A stretch of 64,000 nucleotides of DNA from Symsagittifera roscoffensis (Eukaryota > Xenacoelomorpha > Acoela > Convolutidae): assembly GCF_963678635.1 (NCBI RefSeq), contig NC_087070.1, forward strand, positions 35,095,109-35,159,108, in the 5' to 3' direction. A program made the translations under genes and the position numbers. Position 1 is the first letter of the stretch, and every line of letters begins with the position of its first letter. Shown here in pieces: positions 23,601-34,419 of this stretch. The notes beneath the pieces were generated by a model that searched no databases, had not been told where the DNA came from, and saw only the letters and a program-made list of their open reading frames with translations.

Positions 23601-25929
23601 TGGCGGTAGTCTGGTTTTTCAAAAACTTGAAAAACTATTTGTTGAGCAACCAATTTTATGCTCTAACAGAACAAAAAGGTTTAGTTTCGGCACTCAAGGA
23701 GAACAGAGGAAGTCGTACGTATCAATTACGCCTAAAAATATGGGCAGATTATTTATTACCGTTTGATTTTTTTCATTATCACTAACATCGGAATTTATTT
23801 CGGTAACGCAGAATATTTTTGCAGAATTCCTACAATGCCAGCACGAAAGTTCACTTGAAATGACGAATTCGTAGTCAAAATTATTTTGAACTTTGACAAA
23901 ACTTGTTTTTTCCCCAGAAAATTTCTACAAAAAAGTCTTTGAATCAGAATTTACAGCTGAAAATTTTTTAGGCAAATTAGAATATTCGTTTTATCAGAAA
24001 ATGTTAACAAAAAATTCCTCTGGCGCGATATGATTCAGGAACAAGAACCAATCATGTTTCAACCATGAAATATGCAAAGTGTCTCTCAGAGACGGCAAAA
24101 AGGGGGCAACACCAACCAGACTAATCAGGATCAGGCAACGAAAATGCGTAACTTCAACCGAAGGCAGCAGGAATTACGAGCGTCTTATTAGCAAATCAAC
24201 TTTGAGCAAAAACCCCGAGCAAACTTTCAATGCAAAGGACATGAAAACAAAAAAAGCCGACGGATACCAAGTCAACTATTCAGAAAGCAGCGTTCGTATC
24301 ATTTTAGGTTTTAGAGACTCTGCTTGGTCTCTTACCTTAATCTCGTACAAAGATCATAATTTTTGTAAAATTGGAAATTATTTTGGACAGAATTTTAAAC
24401 AATTAAAAACAATCAGATGTCAAATAGCGAAATTATTTTGTCAACGATCAATTTCCAGGCACATCAAAGCTTATGGCAGAGATAACTGGCAGTCGGAGCA
24501 GGCCGACGCCGCTTCTCGGTTGAAGAACTGCAACAAATCGGGCTAAAAAGGTTCAAATCAACATCAACAACCAAATTATGACAAAAGATTGACCAATTTT
24601 GGATCAAGCAAGTCAACCAACTTATTTAAATCAACACCATGGTGAACCAAGTGAACGAGTGGCCACAAGAAATACATCGATGGTGTCAGCAGATAAAAAG
24701 TCCCTCACAACAAGGTTATACAACTTGTTAGATGGTCGAAGACATTCGACTGGTGCCCCTGAGAAAGTGCAATTTGGCCATATATAGATGAGGATTCATG
24801 CAATTAGGAAACTTTAAAGCCAACATTTAAGATGATGCTGCCAACCGCTGATGATTGTGCCATTACATATAAAAAAAGTCGCTGCCCTATTTTGTTTTTT
24901 TTAAATTTAAAAAAAGCCGTTCTCAACCGTCTACACAGGACTCGTCCAGGCAAAAAACGGCGATAGAAGCCCCAGTCTACATTTATTGGCCACTGATGCA
25001 CCGTAAAATATTTGCATTTTGTCGGAATTCCCGACAAGGCTCAAAAGCTGGTAGAAATATCAAAACATCAGAACCATTTAAATCAACTGATCGATCTCCT
25101 GAATTGATTGCATCAAATAAAGAAATGCAATTGGATTTCGCCAGCCCACTAATGAATCACAAAAAATTATGTAATTCATTATCAACAGACAGTTATTCCA
25201 ATTATCCCTGTTTTTTTCACCAAAGCAACAGAGGAAAAATGCATCCATTTTTAAGGGTTTGTTAAACAATACAGTACACCTTATTTATTACGTGTGCATC
25301 AATATTCAGGTTTTATAAATGTCATATGTCAGAGACTTGCAAAGAAATTGGAATTAAACAAAATTTTTGTCCTGTCGATGACCACCATGGTTGCGGATAA
25401 GTAGAAAGATGTACTCAAACTCTTAAAAGATTCAAGACAAATCAATGGATCCTAATTTTAAGGATACTCAGTCCTCAGTTATGCTTTTTAGTAAAATTTT
25501 TCGAATCACCAAACATAGTCCAATACAAAAAATCTCTTTTCGAATTTCATTTTTGAGGGAAGCCAAATAATCGCTTTTCACGTCTAAGAGATAGGTTTGA
25601 AATAAATTGGTTCGTGAAAGTTTGGAAAAAGACACGCTGACGAGAAAGCAGAGAGATTTATCGGAAAAAGATTAAAATATTACAAGTGATTCAATCCATT
25701 TATTTATCCGCTTCGATTTGTAAACAAATATATTGTCAGTCATGTAATTAGGCAACTCATTAAATAAGTTTACATTTGTTAAGTATTTCAGTTTGAGTTT
25801 AGCGTACAGAGTAAACACACATCAATATGATCGTGATGTTCTTTTGTTCAGAACAGGTTTAAAAAACTGTGGTCCATTGGTAGTAGTTTGATCTCTCGAT
25901 CTCCAGGAGCCGGCGGGGTGTGAACACCA

Positions 25930-26207
25930 CTTTAATATACTGCCAGGGGTCTAACTAAACTGCACGTTTTTCAAATTACACGCTTGGCGAATTATCACAA
26001 CAAAATCCCCCGCGCGTTCCAAATTGATCTGAGGCAGCTAATTGGTTTTATTAATTCCTTACTTGACTCAAACTGTTACACAAAATATTAAAACGATCAG
26101 CAAAACTTCATAATTTTGCCAATGCTTAAGTTGCCAAAAACATTTCGAGACCAATTAAAAGGCAGTCGGAACCCTCAGTGTTTTGCAAAAAACCAAGCAG
26201 TTTTGTT
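25930..26207 (+). repeat. HINE-like family A, partial copy (unit 2)
   Basis: Counterpart of 17480-17757. Confidence 0.5.
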
Positions 26208-26854
26208 GAGTTATCAAGTATTTGTTGCAAAATTTTGCATAATGCTATTCCTTTAGGTTGAATTTATATGGATTAGTACTATTGTAATCTAGTTGAACTG
26301 TTTTCTTGGATTATACTGACATTCAGGAGAGTTATAATCAATCTTTGAAATTGAAACATAAACTTACGCAGGATAATGCCTCAGTGTGCGGCCTTTTTAT
26401 GTGGAAGAGAAGTTAGAACAATATTTTTTGATTTCACAAAACACCTCTTTAGGTTCATTTTGATTTTAGAACCCATGACTTTAAGTTTTACATCTAAACT
26501 TAAAGGTTGTTTTTTTTTAGTATAAAAAACGTCCTGACATCCTTTCATTATGCAGAATGATCTTATGCTTTTGTTTTTGTTCCAATTTTTGAAAAAAAAA
26601 GTGCAGAATATTTGAGATTGAGATGGTATTTTCTGTTCAGTAAATTTTTTCTACTTCTTCAGTCAGCGTTTTTGATAGATATATATAAAACCGTCTGAAA
26701 CTGTTTTCTTGAGATCAATTTTTAAAAGATGTTTGACCTGTATTATTATTTATAGATTTATGAAGGTTTAAAATTGGAAAATTGGCTTAGCAATTTTCAT
26801 GCGACCTAATCGAAACCAACCACCAGCAACTTAGTCTTATTGAAAACTTACTAG

Positions 26855-27030
26855 ACTCTAAACACACGCTTTGTATTTCGCATAACGTGTGGGGGACAGA
26901 ATGAAGAAAAAAAATCTTGTTTTCTCTTTTATGAATTATTTTGTCAATTATTCAATCAAAAGGTTTTTTATTCGCTTTAAAGGGCAGTTGGAACCTTTAG
27001 GGGTTCGCACTTGAAAAAGAGTAGTCTTGT
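26855..27030 (+). repeat. HINE-like family A, 3' fragment (unit 2)
   Basis: Counterpart of 18402-18578, with small differences (TTTCGCATAAC for TTTCACATAAC and GGAACCTTTAGG for GGAACTTTTAGG). Confidence 0.5.
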
Positions 27031-28880
27031 TTTTTTTAAATAGGCTAACCGCGGTTAAAAGCTTCCGTGTGTTTCTCAGAAAACGGTTCACATATGCAAA
27101 AAAAGCGAAGTGGAGCTTCGCACCATTTGCAACACTAACAAAAAATAGGACGGAGTTTTTTTTATTTGTTCAAAAAATCTAATTAAATGAAAACTTTTGT
27201 ACAACTCGATGAAAGACAAGTTGAGCTCCGCTAAGGCTGGAGCTACGTGTTGGATATTTTTTGAATTTGTTATACTCATGCTGGACGGTATACATGCTGG
27301 ACGGTACTCATGCTGGACGGTAAAAATTGGACTTTGACTAAAACTATTTTTGTTTTTCTACTGTAATAAGTAAGGAAAGTGAAATTTTTTGAGGTATTGA
27401 AATTTTCCAAAAAAACCGAATTCGTTACAAAAAATTCAAGATTAAAAAGTCGCCGTTTCTGCAGAAAAAAATCTTGCAACTGGTTATTTCGATTGAAATT
27501 TTCATCTGATGATAGCCTCGTTATTAAGAAAAAAGTTTTCAAAACGTGTCAAAAAATCAAAACATTTACTATCCGAAACCCATAATTTTTATAACAAAAA
27601 AGGTCATAGCCGCCAGACAAGAAAAAATTCATGAAACTGGGTGTCTCGATTGAATACATAACCTGAGAAATGACAGTTTAGTTTTCATGTAAAGCCAAAA
27701 AAAACTTCTAAAAAAATTGTCAGGCTGTCAGAACTTTAACTTGTTTGAAGACCAGAACCGTTTTCTAAAACCAATTGAGGGTGGACTGTTTATGCAGGTA
27801 GGTTTTCCCAAACCTGTTGTTTAGATGAAACTTATGTTATCAAATTTGGCTGGATAGTTACCGAGAAATATCCAAAACAACGGTCAACAAATAAAGAACA
27901 ACTGAAATTTCCGAGAACCATGGCATTTTGCGTAAACAGTTTTGGATGTAACCGCTTACGTAGAAGAAATTCACGAACTCAAATATTCAGATATGGGAGA
28001 ATAGGTCTCGAGAAGACTCAAAAAGTTTCATGAATTGGTTAAAAGTTTAAAATAGAATTTCCCCCGCGTTCTCTGGATTGGCGCGTTCTCTGGATTAGCG
28101 CGTTCTCTGGATTGAATCCAAAACCTGAGATATGGAAGGGTAGGTTTCCAAAAAGTTCAAAAACCAAAAAGTTCAAAAAATCCGAAGGCCATAATTTTAA
28201 ATAAGACATTTTTGGAGCACTCGCTTATGCAGGGTAGCTTTTTCATTTTATTCTTTTCATTGAAACTAAAATTTCAGGTGTAGGAGGATAGTTTAAGAGG
28301 ATAAAAAACTGAAAACATGGGTCAAATATTTCTCTCCCCCCCCCCAATTTTTCGAAGGCTGTACACAGAGGGGACTGAAAAAGAGACTAGGAGAGCATGC
28401 AGGCAAAAAGGAAAAGAATTGATCCTTCCATTGATGCTCTTTTAAAAAAAAATAGGACTTTTGAAAAAACAAACACGAAATTGAAAAAAAATTCCAGAGC
28501 GTCTCAAAAAAAATCAATCCCATACATTTTAATAATAACTCATTTTTTCAAGGTAATTTAGGCAAACATGCAAACAATACATCTGAATTTCAAATTTAAG
28601 TTAGCAATGGAATAAAACCTACGAAGCGGATATAAATCCGACAAACTTTGAGCAGACACTATTTGAGCCGAAACAAAAGCTTTTTTCGTTTAAAAAAATT
28701 AAAAAGGTTCAAGTACTTCTGAATCTACAATGAACATCACTTGCATTTACCACGGTACTTGCTTACTGTACCAGAAAAGTCCGTGATCTGGCAATTAGGC
28801 CTACAGATTTTGAGTAGATAAACGAAAGTCCGACAATTCAGTTTTTACTGAAAAATTTTTGAAGACATACTGAAAAATTC

Positions 28881-28955
28881 AAGGTCCCGGCGGGATTCGG
28901 ACCCGTGTCTTTAGGGTGCAGAGGCGACGGCGTTAGCTCTAGGCCAAAAGCAAAG
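28881..28955 (-). repeat. tRNA-derived SINE head or tRNA pseudogene
   Basis: On the minus strand, TGGCCTAGAGCTAACGCC (A-box like) is followed about 25 bp later by ACGGGTCCGAATCCCGCC, whose inner GGTCCGAATCC is a near-consensus B box in a 5-bp T stem. The 3' side continues GGGACC but the 5' side lacks a complementary acceptor strand. The anticodon stem pairs poorly. An active tRNA is therefore unlikely. Confidence 0.55.
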
Positions 28956-29509
28956 CAAACTGCAAGTTGCACAGAATCAATAACAAAACAAGTTAGAAAC
29001 GTGTAGAAAAAGGTAATTATGAGATGAGCTTAGTTCCCGATTACAAGATCCTTACTTACTTGCTTTGGGAGTGTAATAATAAATATTTGAGAAAGAGGCA
29101 AAATATAGCCAAAATCAGCAGAAAAAGCGGGAAAAGAAGACGGCTAAACTTATTTTTCCTGTTGACAACCAATTCAATTTCTCAGCTTACTTCCTAATTT
29201 TGTTGGTTGTGATCGGTTAACTTAAATCAGCCTTCTATCGTCAGATAATAGATAATAATCGGAGAAACATATTCGGCGCGGGTTGAAATCGAAATTTTAT
29301 GTAGAAGTTTACCACATTATGAAGGACACCGTTTCACGCTTTTTGGATGAAAAATTATTCGTCCATAACTTGAAGCTCATGAAACACATGAGAGTAGAAG
29401 ATTTGTAATTGTTGTTCAACTTAAGCTGCAAGTGGTGGTTCATTTTAAAGAAAAAAAACTGAACAAAAAAGAATCGCCTTATAATATCTGTGATTGTAAT
29501 ACGACAGCT

Positions 29510-29516
29510 TATATAA
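29510..29516 (+). promoter_or_regulatory. Candidate TATA box of TIR/SAM gene
   Basis: TATATAA lies 120 bp upstream of the ATG at 29630. Consensus match only, in AT-rich DNA. Confidence 0.3.
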
Positions 29517-29577
29517 CAATACAAAAGTCTAAAACACGTTTTTTTTCTTCTTTTCTATAAACACATTTACTTGGCAT

Positions 29578-29616
29578 ATGTTACATACAGTTTTACTTTT
29601 ATTAAAAATTACTTAA
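29578..29616 (+). promoter_or_regulatory. Upstream ORF of TIR/SAM gene
   Basis: An ATG at 29578 opens a 12-codon frame ending TAA at 29616, only 13 bp before the main ATG. A second ATG at 29622 starts an overlapping +1 frame. If transcription begins near the TATA-like site, both would lower translation of the main frame. Confidence 0.35.
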
Positions 29617-29629
29617 ATCTCATGCAAAA

Positions 29630-32164
29630 ATGGAAGATGGCTCAGAACTTGATCAAATTTCAGAGTCGGAGCAAACATTAAAGAGATTGATTAGCCAGTA
29701 TTGCAATCCAGAACAGTTTCAAAACAACGAAGTTAGCGGTTCTTCCAGCATTCTAAATAACATCTCGTCAATTTGCGTTCAAAATCATGAATGCTTTCAG
29801 AATTTAGCTGAACAAAATCGATTATTTCTGGAGAAGTTTTCGAAAGATTGGACCGAACTGGTGAATAAATTCTGCTCCAATAATTTTTACTCCAAAAATG
29901 CTGGAATGCTTTTACATGCTTCGATCTCATTAGTGAAAAACTTGACTGAAAAAGATATTTCATTGGTCGTTGAATCGACCAATTGGGAAGCTCTGGTCTT
30001 CACACATTTGGAAAAGTTGGCGTTGAAGAGATATTACATCAAAGATTATTTGGTACTAACTCGGAAGTTTCTGTGTTATCGATACGCTGCGCGAAGCCCA
30101 GACGTGAAGCAACATATAAACTTAATGGGAGCCGTCTTCAAATGCATTCAGAACGATTCAAAACGAGTTTCGCTTTATGCGGCTCTGAACTTGTACGCTT
30201 TTTCACCTGAATTACAATTCGCGCCCGAGTTTCGCTACGAAATGGGCCACGTTCATGAACTGGGGAGAGAGATTTTCGGGAAAGTTGCGCAATCTCTGAA
30301 TGAAGGGTCGCCCTTGCAAGACCGGGAAATTTATTGGCTAGAGGAAATAAACATGTACCTGAAAGACCTTGAGAATTGTGGTGAAAAGCGGAAGCACCTG
30401 ATTAGACAAATTGGTGATTATTTAGTGGAAACAAACTTTCTCGTTTTAGTTGGCACAACTTTAGACCATGTTGTTTCAAGACCCAGCTCGGATGGAAATG
30501 TTTTGAAACTTCTAGCGGGCACTTTTAATGTTTCCGGCATGTTGCAGATTGTTTGGACTCTAGATGAAAGCCTTCTGTTTTCCCACTATTTTCACCACAC
30601 GAATATAGCGACAAAGCTGGCTAGATTATTCGACTGCCTTCTAACTTCAGGTATTTCCAGAAAAGATTATGACAAAACTATTAACGAAATCTTGAAATCC
30701 GTCAGACTAAATTGTCTCAACGCCACGGAGCTCAAAGCGGAATTTTACGAGGCTCAAATTTTGACAGTTTTCGAGAAAAACTTACAAGTTTTGCTACAAA
30801 AACAGAGCGAAATAGGGGCAGGCACTGTTTTTGTGACTATTTATATAACCGCCATTCTCGGAAACAGTGAAGAGGTTGCGGATTGTTTACAAAACAAATC
30901 TAACGTCAAGGTGTTATCTAACCTTTGTGATACTCTAGTAAATAACACCAACAGTCAATTCAAAATCGAAATAGACAGTTTTGGTGAGGTCGATTTTGCT
31001 GAAATAGTTGAAGTTTTGTTGGCTTACGAACGCGACAAAGGTCTAAAAATGATAGCTGAAACTACAATTGTCGACAACTTGTTGAAAGTTCTTGAAATCG
31101 AAAATTTTTCCAAATCCGATTCTAGAAATGTTGCCCTAATTCTGTTCACATTGTCGCTTGTCGAATTAACCCAAGAAACGTTGATAAGAAAAAATATGTA
31201 CAACGTGTGTTTAAAAGTCAAAAAAGAAATCAACGATGCTTTTACTTTGCGTTGTTTGAATGGTATTTTGTGGCAACTTAGCGGAACCTTCGATTTCCAA
31301 GAATACGAGCTGTCATTTCCTGAGAACTCCAAAATCAGTGTTTTTGTATGCGCAGCTGAAAAAGATCAAAAATGGCGCAAAAAATATTCGGAGATTTTGG
31401 CTTTGAAAGGTTTTGAAATAAAAACTGAGGAAAGTATTAAAGCTTTGCAGCTACAAATTGCTACAGAGTTTGATCCAAGCCAAAATGAAACGACTCAAGA
31501 TGATAAAAACTCGGAAAAGCGAGAAAAGTTTTTGAATTTGAACATGAACAAAGACGCCCCTTTGTGGTCAGTAGCTATTTCCGAATCTCATCTGGTTATT
31601 GCAGCGATGAGCAGGAATTTAGAAGAAGACAAATTTAGCCGAATGCAACTTCAGTTTACAAAACAACTGGGTAAAGATCTGCGATTCATAGATGTGAACG
31701 AATTCGAGTACAACCCTAAAAACTGGCTTTTCGATTTGATGCAACGCTGCATGTTGTATGATACCATTAACCAAATTAAACTTGAAAATGTACAGGAGCA
31801 ATTAAAGAAAAATAAAGAGAACGAAAACCCAAATAACAAAACAGAGGAAAAAGGGACAAAGGCTTCAAATAAGTCGAAAGAAAGAGTCCGACGGCAAAGT
31901 TTAATTGACCCTGCGAGTGTAATTTCCCAAGGGGGAATTACCCTTATTTCCCAATGGAGCAGGGATGACGTTCAGAAATGGCTCGACTTGATCAAAGTTC
32001 CAAAAGCGAAAGAGCCATTCGGAAATCTGACCGGAATTGAAATTAGTGACATGAAACAAAAATGCCAACAAAACGCAAAAGAGTTTGGCAGGTACTTGCG
32101 CGACACTTTTGACCTTGACTTATATTCACAGAAACAGATTAAAAACTCACTGTTGCAAATGTGA
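29630..32164 (+). CDS. Single-exon protein: helical N-terminus, TIR-like and SAM-like domains
   Basis: 844 aa with no intron, signal peptide or membrane segment, so cytosolic. Residues 1-560 are almost wholly alpha-helical with Leu-rich repeats of hydrophobics, suggesting an ARM/HEAT-like solenoid. Residues about 568-725 look like a TIR domain: strand A KISVFVCAAEKDQKWR, strand/helix WSVAISESHLVIAAMSRNL, and the late strand GKDLRFIDVNEFEY followed by WLFDLMQRCM. Residues about 776-844 fit a SAM domain (QWSRDDVQKWLDLI through GRYLRDTFDL). The same parts occur in SARM1-type NADases, but there the order is ARM-SAM-SAM-TIR. At the place of the SARM1 catalytic glutamate (WVHKEIV) this protein has SRMQLQF, with Gln 673. 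It may therefore be an adaptor in innate immune or cell-death signalling and not an enzyme. The start is chosen for its context, CAAAAATGG. Domain assignments are by eye; the TIR and SAM calls are moderately sure, the ARM call less so. Confidence 0.85.
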   Translation: MEDGSELDQISESEQTLKRLISQYCNPEQFQNNEVSGSSSILNNISSICVQNHECFQNLAEQNRLFLEKFSKDWTELVNKFCSNNFYSKNAGMLLHASISLVKNLTEKDISLVVESTNWEALVFTHLEKLALKRYYIKDYLVLTRKFLCYRYAARSPDVKQHINLMGAVFKCIQNDSKRVSLYAALNLYAFSPELQFAPEFRYEMGHVHELGREIFGKVAQSLNEGSPLQDREIYWLEEINMYLKDLENCGEKRKHLIRQIGDYLVETNFLVLVGTTLDHVVSRPSSDGNVLKLLAGTFNVSGMLQIVWTLDESLLFSHYFHHTNIATKLARLFDCLLTSGISRKDYDKTINEILKSVRLNCLNATELKAEFYEAQILTVFEKNLQVLLQKQSEIGAGTVFVTIYITAILGNSEEVADCLQNKSNVKVLSNLCDTLVNNTNSQFKIEIDSFGEVDFAEIVEVLLAYERDKGLKMIAETTIVDNLLKVLEIENFSKSDSRNVALILFTLSLVELTQETLIRKNMYNVCLKVKKEINDAFTLRCLNGILWQLSGTFDFQEYELSFPENSKISVFVCAAEKDQKWRKKYSEILALKGFEIKTEESIKALQLQIATEFDPSQNETTQDDKNSEKREKFLNLNMNKDAPLWSVAISESHLVIAAMSRNLEEDKFSRMQLQFTKQLGKDLRFIDVNEFEYNPKNWLFDLMQRCMLYDTINQIKLENVQEQLKKNKENENPNNKTEEKGTKASNKSKERVRRQSLIDPASVISQGGITLISQWSRDDVQKWLDLIKVPKAKEPFGNLTGIEISDMKQKCQQNAKEFGRYLRDTFDLDLYSQKQIKNSLLQM

Positions 32165-32197
32165 ACGAATAGCTATCTAAACTACAAAAACGTTGAA

Positions 32198-32203
32198 ATT
32201 AAA
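32198..32203 (+). terminator. Candidate polyadenylation signal of TIR/SAM gene
   Basis: ATTAAA lies 34 bp after the TGA stop of the 844-aa frame. It is the commonest variant signal, but weakly informative in AT-rich DNA. No AATAAA is nearby. Confidence 0.25.
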
Positions 32204-32387
32204 ATTAATCCTTTCTAAATGAAGTTACTCTATAGGCACATTTTTGAAAATTAAGTCGAGGTAAGGCAAAATGGCATTTGGGTTAAGTCAGTGCCAGATC
32301 TAGGGCTTAGCGAGGGTGATTTCAAATAGTTTTCGAACGCTACTTAGAAATTTCAGGTCAACCAAACTGAATTTCAGGTCAACCAAA

Positions 32388-32770
32388 CTATGGTGGTTTT
32401 TTATTCGGTCAGTTTCGACTTTTTAATTAAACGCTCAAGCGTAAAAAAGTATTTTTTTTATCTGTGATCGTTTTTCGGAACGTTGTGATGGTTTGAAAAC
32501 TTCCAACTCGGCCCATTTGGAAGAATTAACGCGCAATATATTTCCTTCTTATAACAATCGTAAGTGGCGGAGTAATTAATTAGGTCGAACTTTTAGGAAA
32601 GGAGACGCTGCATGCATACCTGTTTACTTTACATAGCGTTTGGGGATGGGGATGAAGAAAAATGATTCTAAAGTTACTTCATCAATTTTTCAAGCAACAA
32701 AATTTTGAATGGCCTGAAAGTGCAATCGGAAAATTCAGGGTTTTGCCCTGATAAACGGGTAGTCTTGTTT
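32388..32770 (+). repeat. HINE-like family A, plus-strand copy
   Basis: Begins near GGTGGTTTTTTATTCGGTCA. It runs through GCGCAATATATTTCCTTC and ends GCAATCGGAAAATTCAGGG, then TTTTGCCCTGATAAACGGG, then TAGTCTTGTTT. The stem CAGGG-ttttg-CCCTG keeps five base pairs although its loop differs from other copies. Confidence 0.7.
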
Positions 32771-33284
32771 TTATTCAGTCAAGTTTCGACTATTTAGTGA
32801 ACTGTTATGACACAATTTATACCATCGAAAGATATCGCTACCAAGAGCTCAAATCTAAAAGGATTATTTCATGTGTGGTCATTTTTTGAAAAATTATGTA
32901 GTTTCGATTATGTGACTACATCGACGATTCAAGTTTTTCTCAGGTCAAATTAGGTCAAAAAAGGGCACTTTTTGGAGAATTTTGACAAAAAATTGGGTTT
33001 TTTTTTGGCGCGCGCTCCCCCTCAAAGTTAGTATATATTGGCGCCAAAGGCGCCTTTAGAAAAATTTTAGTGTCGGTCGCCCAAAAATGGATTTCTTAAA
33101 AAGCCCCAAAGGGGGACCGGGGGACCCTTTGGGTAGGCAGTGGGTCGAATCCCTGAAAAAAAGAGGCGTCGCCCCCCCCCCCCTAAATCCGCCCCTGAGT
33201 TTTTTTGAACATTTTTTAAGATTTTTTTTAGATAGATGGCAGTCGGAACATTCAAAGTTTTCCCTGCTAGGAGCAGTCTTGTAT
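32771..33284 (+). repeat. HINE-like family A copy split by family B
   Basis: Directly follows the preceding copy head to tail. The 5' part (TTATTCAGTCAAGTTTCGAC to about 32905) and the 3' part (GGCAGTCGGAACATTCAAAG to AGCAGTCTTGTA, about 33239-33284) are separated by a family B element near 32990-33210. This suggests family B inserted into family A. Confidence 0.5.
33007..33205 (+). repeat. Family B dispersed repeat, longest copy
   Basis: A G/C-rich element in AT-rich DNA: GGCGCGCGCTCCCCCTC, then AGTATATATTGGCGCC, then AAAGGCGCCTTTAGAAAA, then a region with GGGTCGAATCCCTG and a C-tract, ending TAAATCCGCCCCTGAG. The core GGCGCCAAAGGCGCC is a doubled GGCGCC palindrome. Related copies lie at 38325, 47548, 61148 and 61888 (plus) and at 35875 (minus). 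Confidence 0.7.
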
Positions 33285-34224
33285 CATCAGTCCAAGCTCA
33301 ATGATCTTCAAACTTTAGTGGGATGGCCGAATATTCGAAGAATTACCAGGTTCAAAATAGTGATCGGAACATTCAAATATCTCATTCATAACCATGTTTA
33401 GAACCTGTTTTCAAACATGTGGTGTGACAAGTGATATAATTCAAATGCGAGACTCACTCGTTGTGCAAAAAAAAAGAAATTGGATTTAAAGCTCGGATTG
33501 ATTGATCGAAACTTTTCTAAGTTTTCGAAAAAGAAATCATAATATCACAATCATCGCCTGACCAAAATAGGTTTTGATTTTGCATCCAGGGGTCAAGATT
33601 TTTGATCCTGTGGTCGAAGTAGTCGCATTATGTATGGGCTGTATGACTAAAAATATTACCGTTGTTGAGTCGAGCTTTTCAACTTTGGTCGACCCTGGTC
33701 AACTTTGATCAATTTTGGTCCCTTTTGTTTAATCGTACTCAATTTTGATCAAATTGCTCAACTCGTTCGACTTTGCATTGGGATTTTATGGTTTGCCTTA
33801 TTACAGCACCCAATAGTTTTGTCGAATGAGAAAAACAACAAGGCTGAACGGCAGCAACATCTCAGATTAAACAATGTAATTAACTATGCTAAATAAGTTG
33901 AACCAAGAAAATTCACACAAAATTCTTAGAAATTTTTTTTATATTTGGCTCTAAAGGCTCTGTTTTAAAAAGTTTAGTTGTTGAAAATCATTATGTGTTG
34001 TTTTGACGAATTATTGTTTACATAGAGGCAAAGCTGCGCCTCGCAAACACTAGCGAGAACATGATAAAGGCTCTTTTCCCTTTCCCCAAAACACATGAAC
34101 ATCAATTTTATGATGTAACGATCGGTTTTACAACGTTAATTGTTGAGACCAAATTATTTTATCGTTGCCGCATTCTAATTAGTCCGTATGTCAAACTTTA
34201 TAACAATTGGACATTATGAACAGT

Positions 34225-34290
34225 ATGGGCTGCGAACCTGCGACTCCGAGAAATGGAGCCTCACGCCCTGCCTTTTCGGCCACGAACGCG
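34225..34290 (-). repeat. tRNA-derived SINE head
   Basis: On the minus strand, GTGGCCGAAAAGGC (A-box like) precedes CGCAGGTTCGCAGCCC (B box within a T arm) by about 28 bp, resembling a Ser/Leu-type tRNA head. No acceptor pairing is seen. Probably a SINE relic. Confidence 0.45.
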
Positions 34291-34419
34291 TATCAATCGG
34301 CAAAACTAGTCACAAACGAAGCAGCTCAAATGCTAACAATTTGATGCAGCAAACGTTGCGCCAAAAACGAATAGACACAACTTTGCAAGAAATAGTTTGG
34401 ACTATGACAAACTGAAGGC

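Larger units (their letters stand above)
21491..25823 (+). pseudogene. Broken Ty3/Gypsy-type LTR retroelement (unit 2 copy)
   Basis: Duplicate of the relic at 12270-17373, including both LTR pieces (about 21491-21605 and 25680-25823) and the integrase remnant (about 24960-25460). The reverse transcriptase core is removed by the 771-bp deletion, leaving only the segment upstream of the KKDG region. It is non-functional. Confidence 0.7.
20106..28559. repeat. Tandem segmental duplication, unit 2 (8.45 kb)
   Basis: Second copy of 10886-20105, ending at GTAATTT near 28559 where it passes into unrelated sequence (AGGCAAACATG). It lacks 771 bp corresponding to 14219-14989 of unit 1 (the join is GACTTTGTA|AATTTC near 23438) and otherwise carries the same features. 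Within the family A copy, unit 2 agrees with the independent copy at 44543-45075 at several sites where unit 1 differs (for example GCAATCTTTAAAC and TTTACGAAAAA), so those changes arose in unit 1. Confidence 0.95.

Noticed and set aside
28881..28955. Functional tRNA gene
   Set aside because: Good B box but no complementary acceptor stem and poor anticodon stem.
33066..33401. Overlapping frames with Gly/Pro-rich products on both strands
   Set aside because: Produced by the GC-rich family B repeat; composition and repetition argue against coding.
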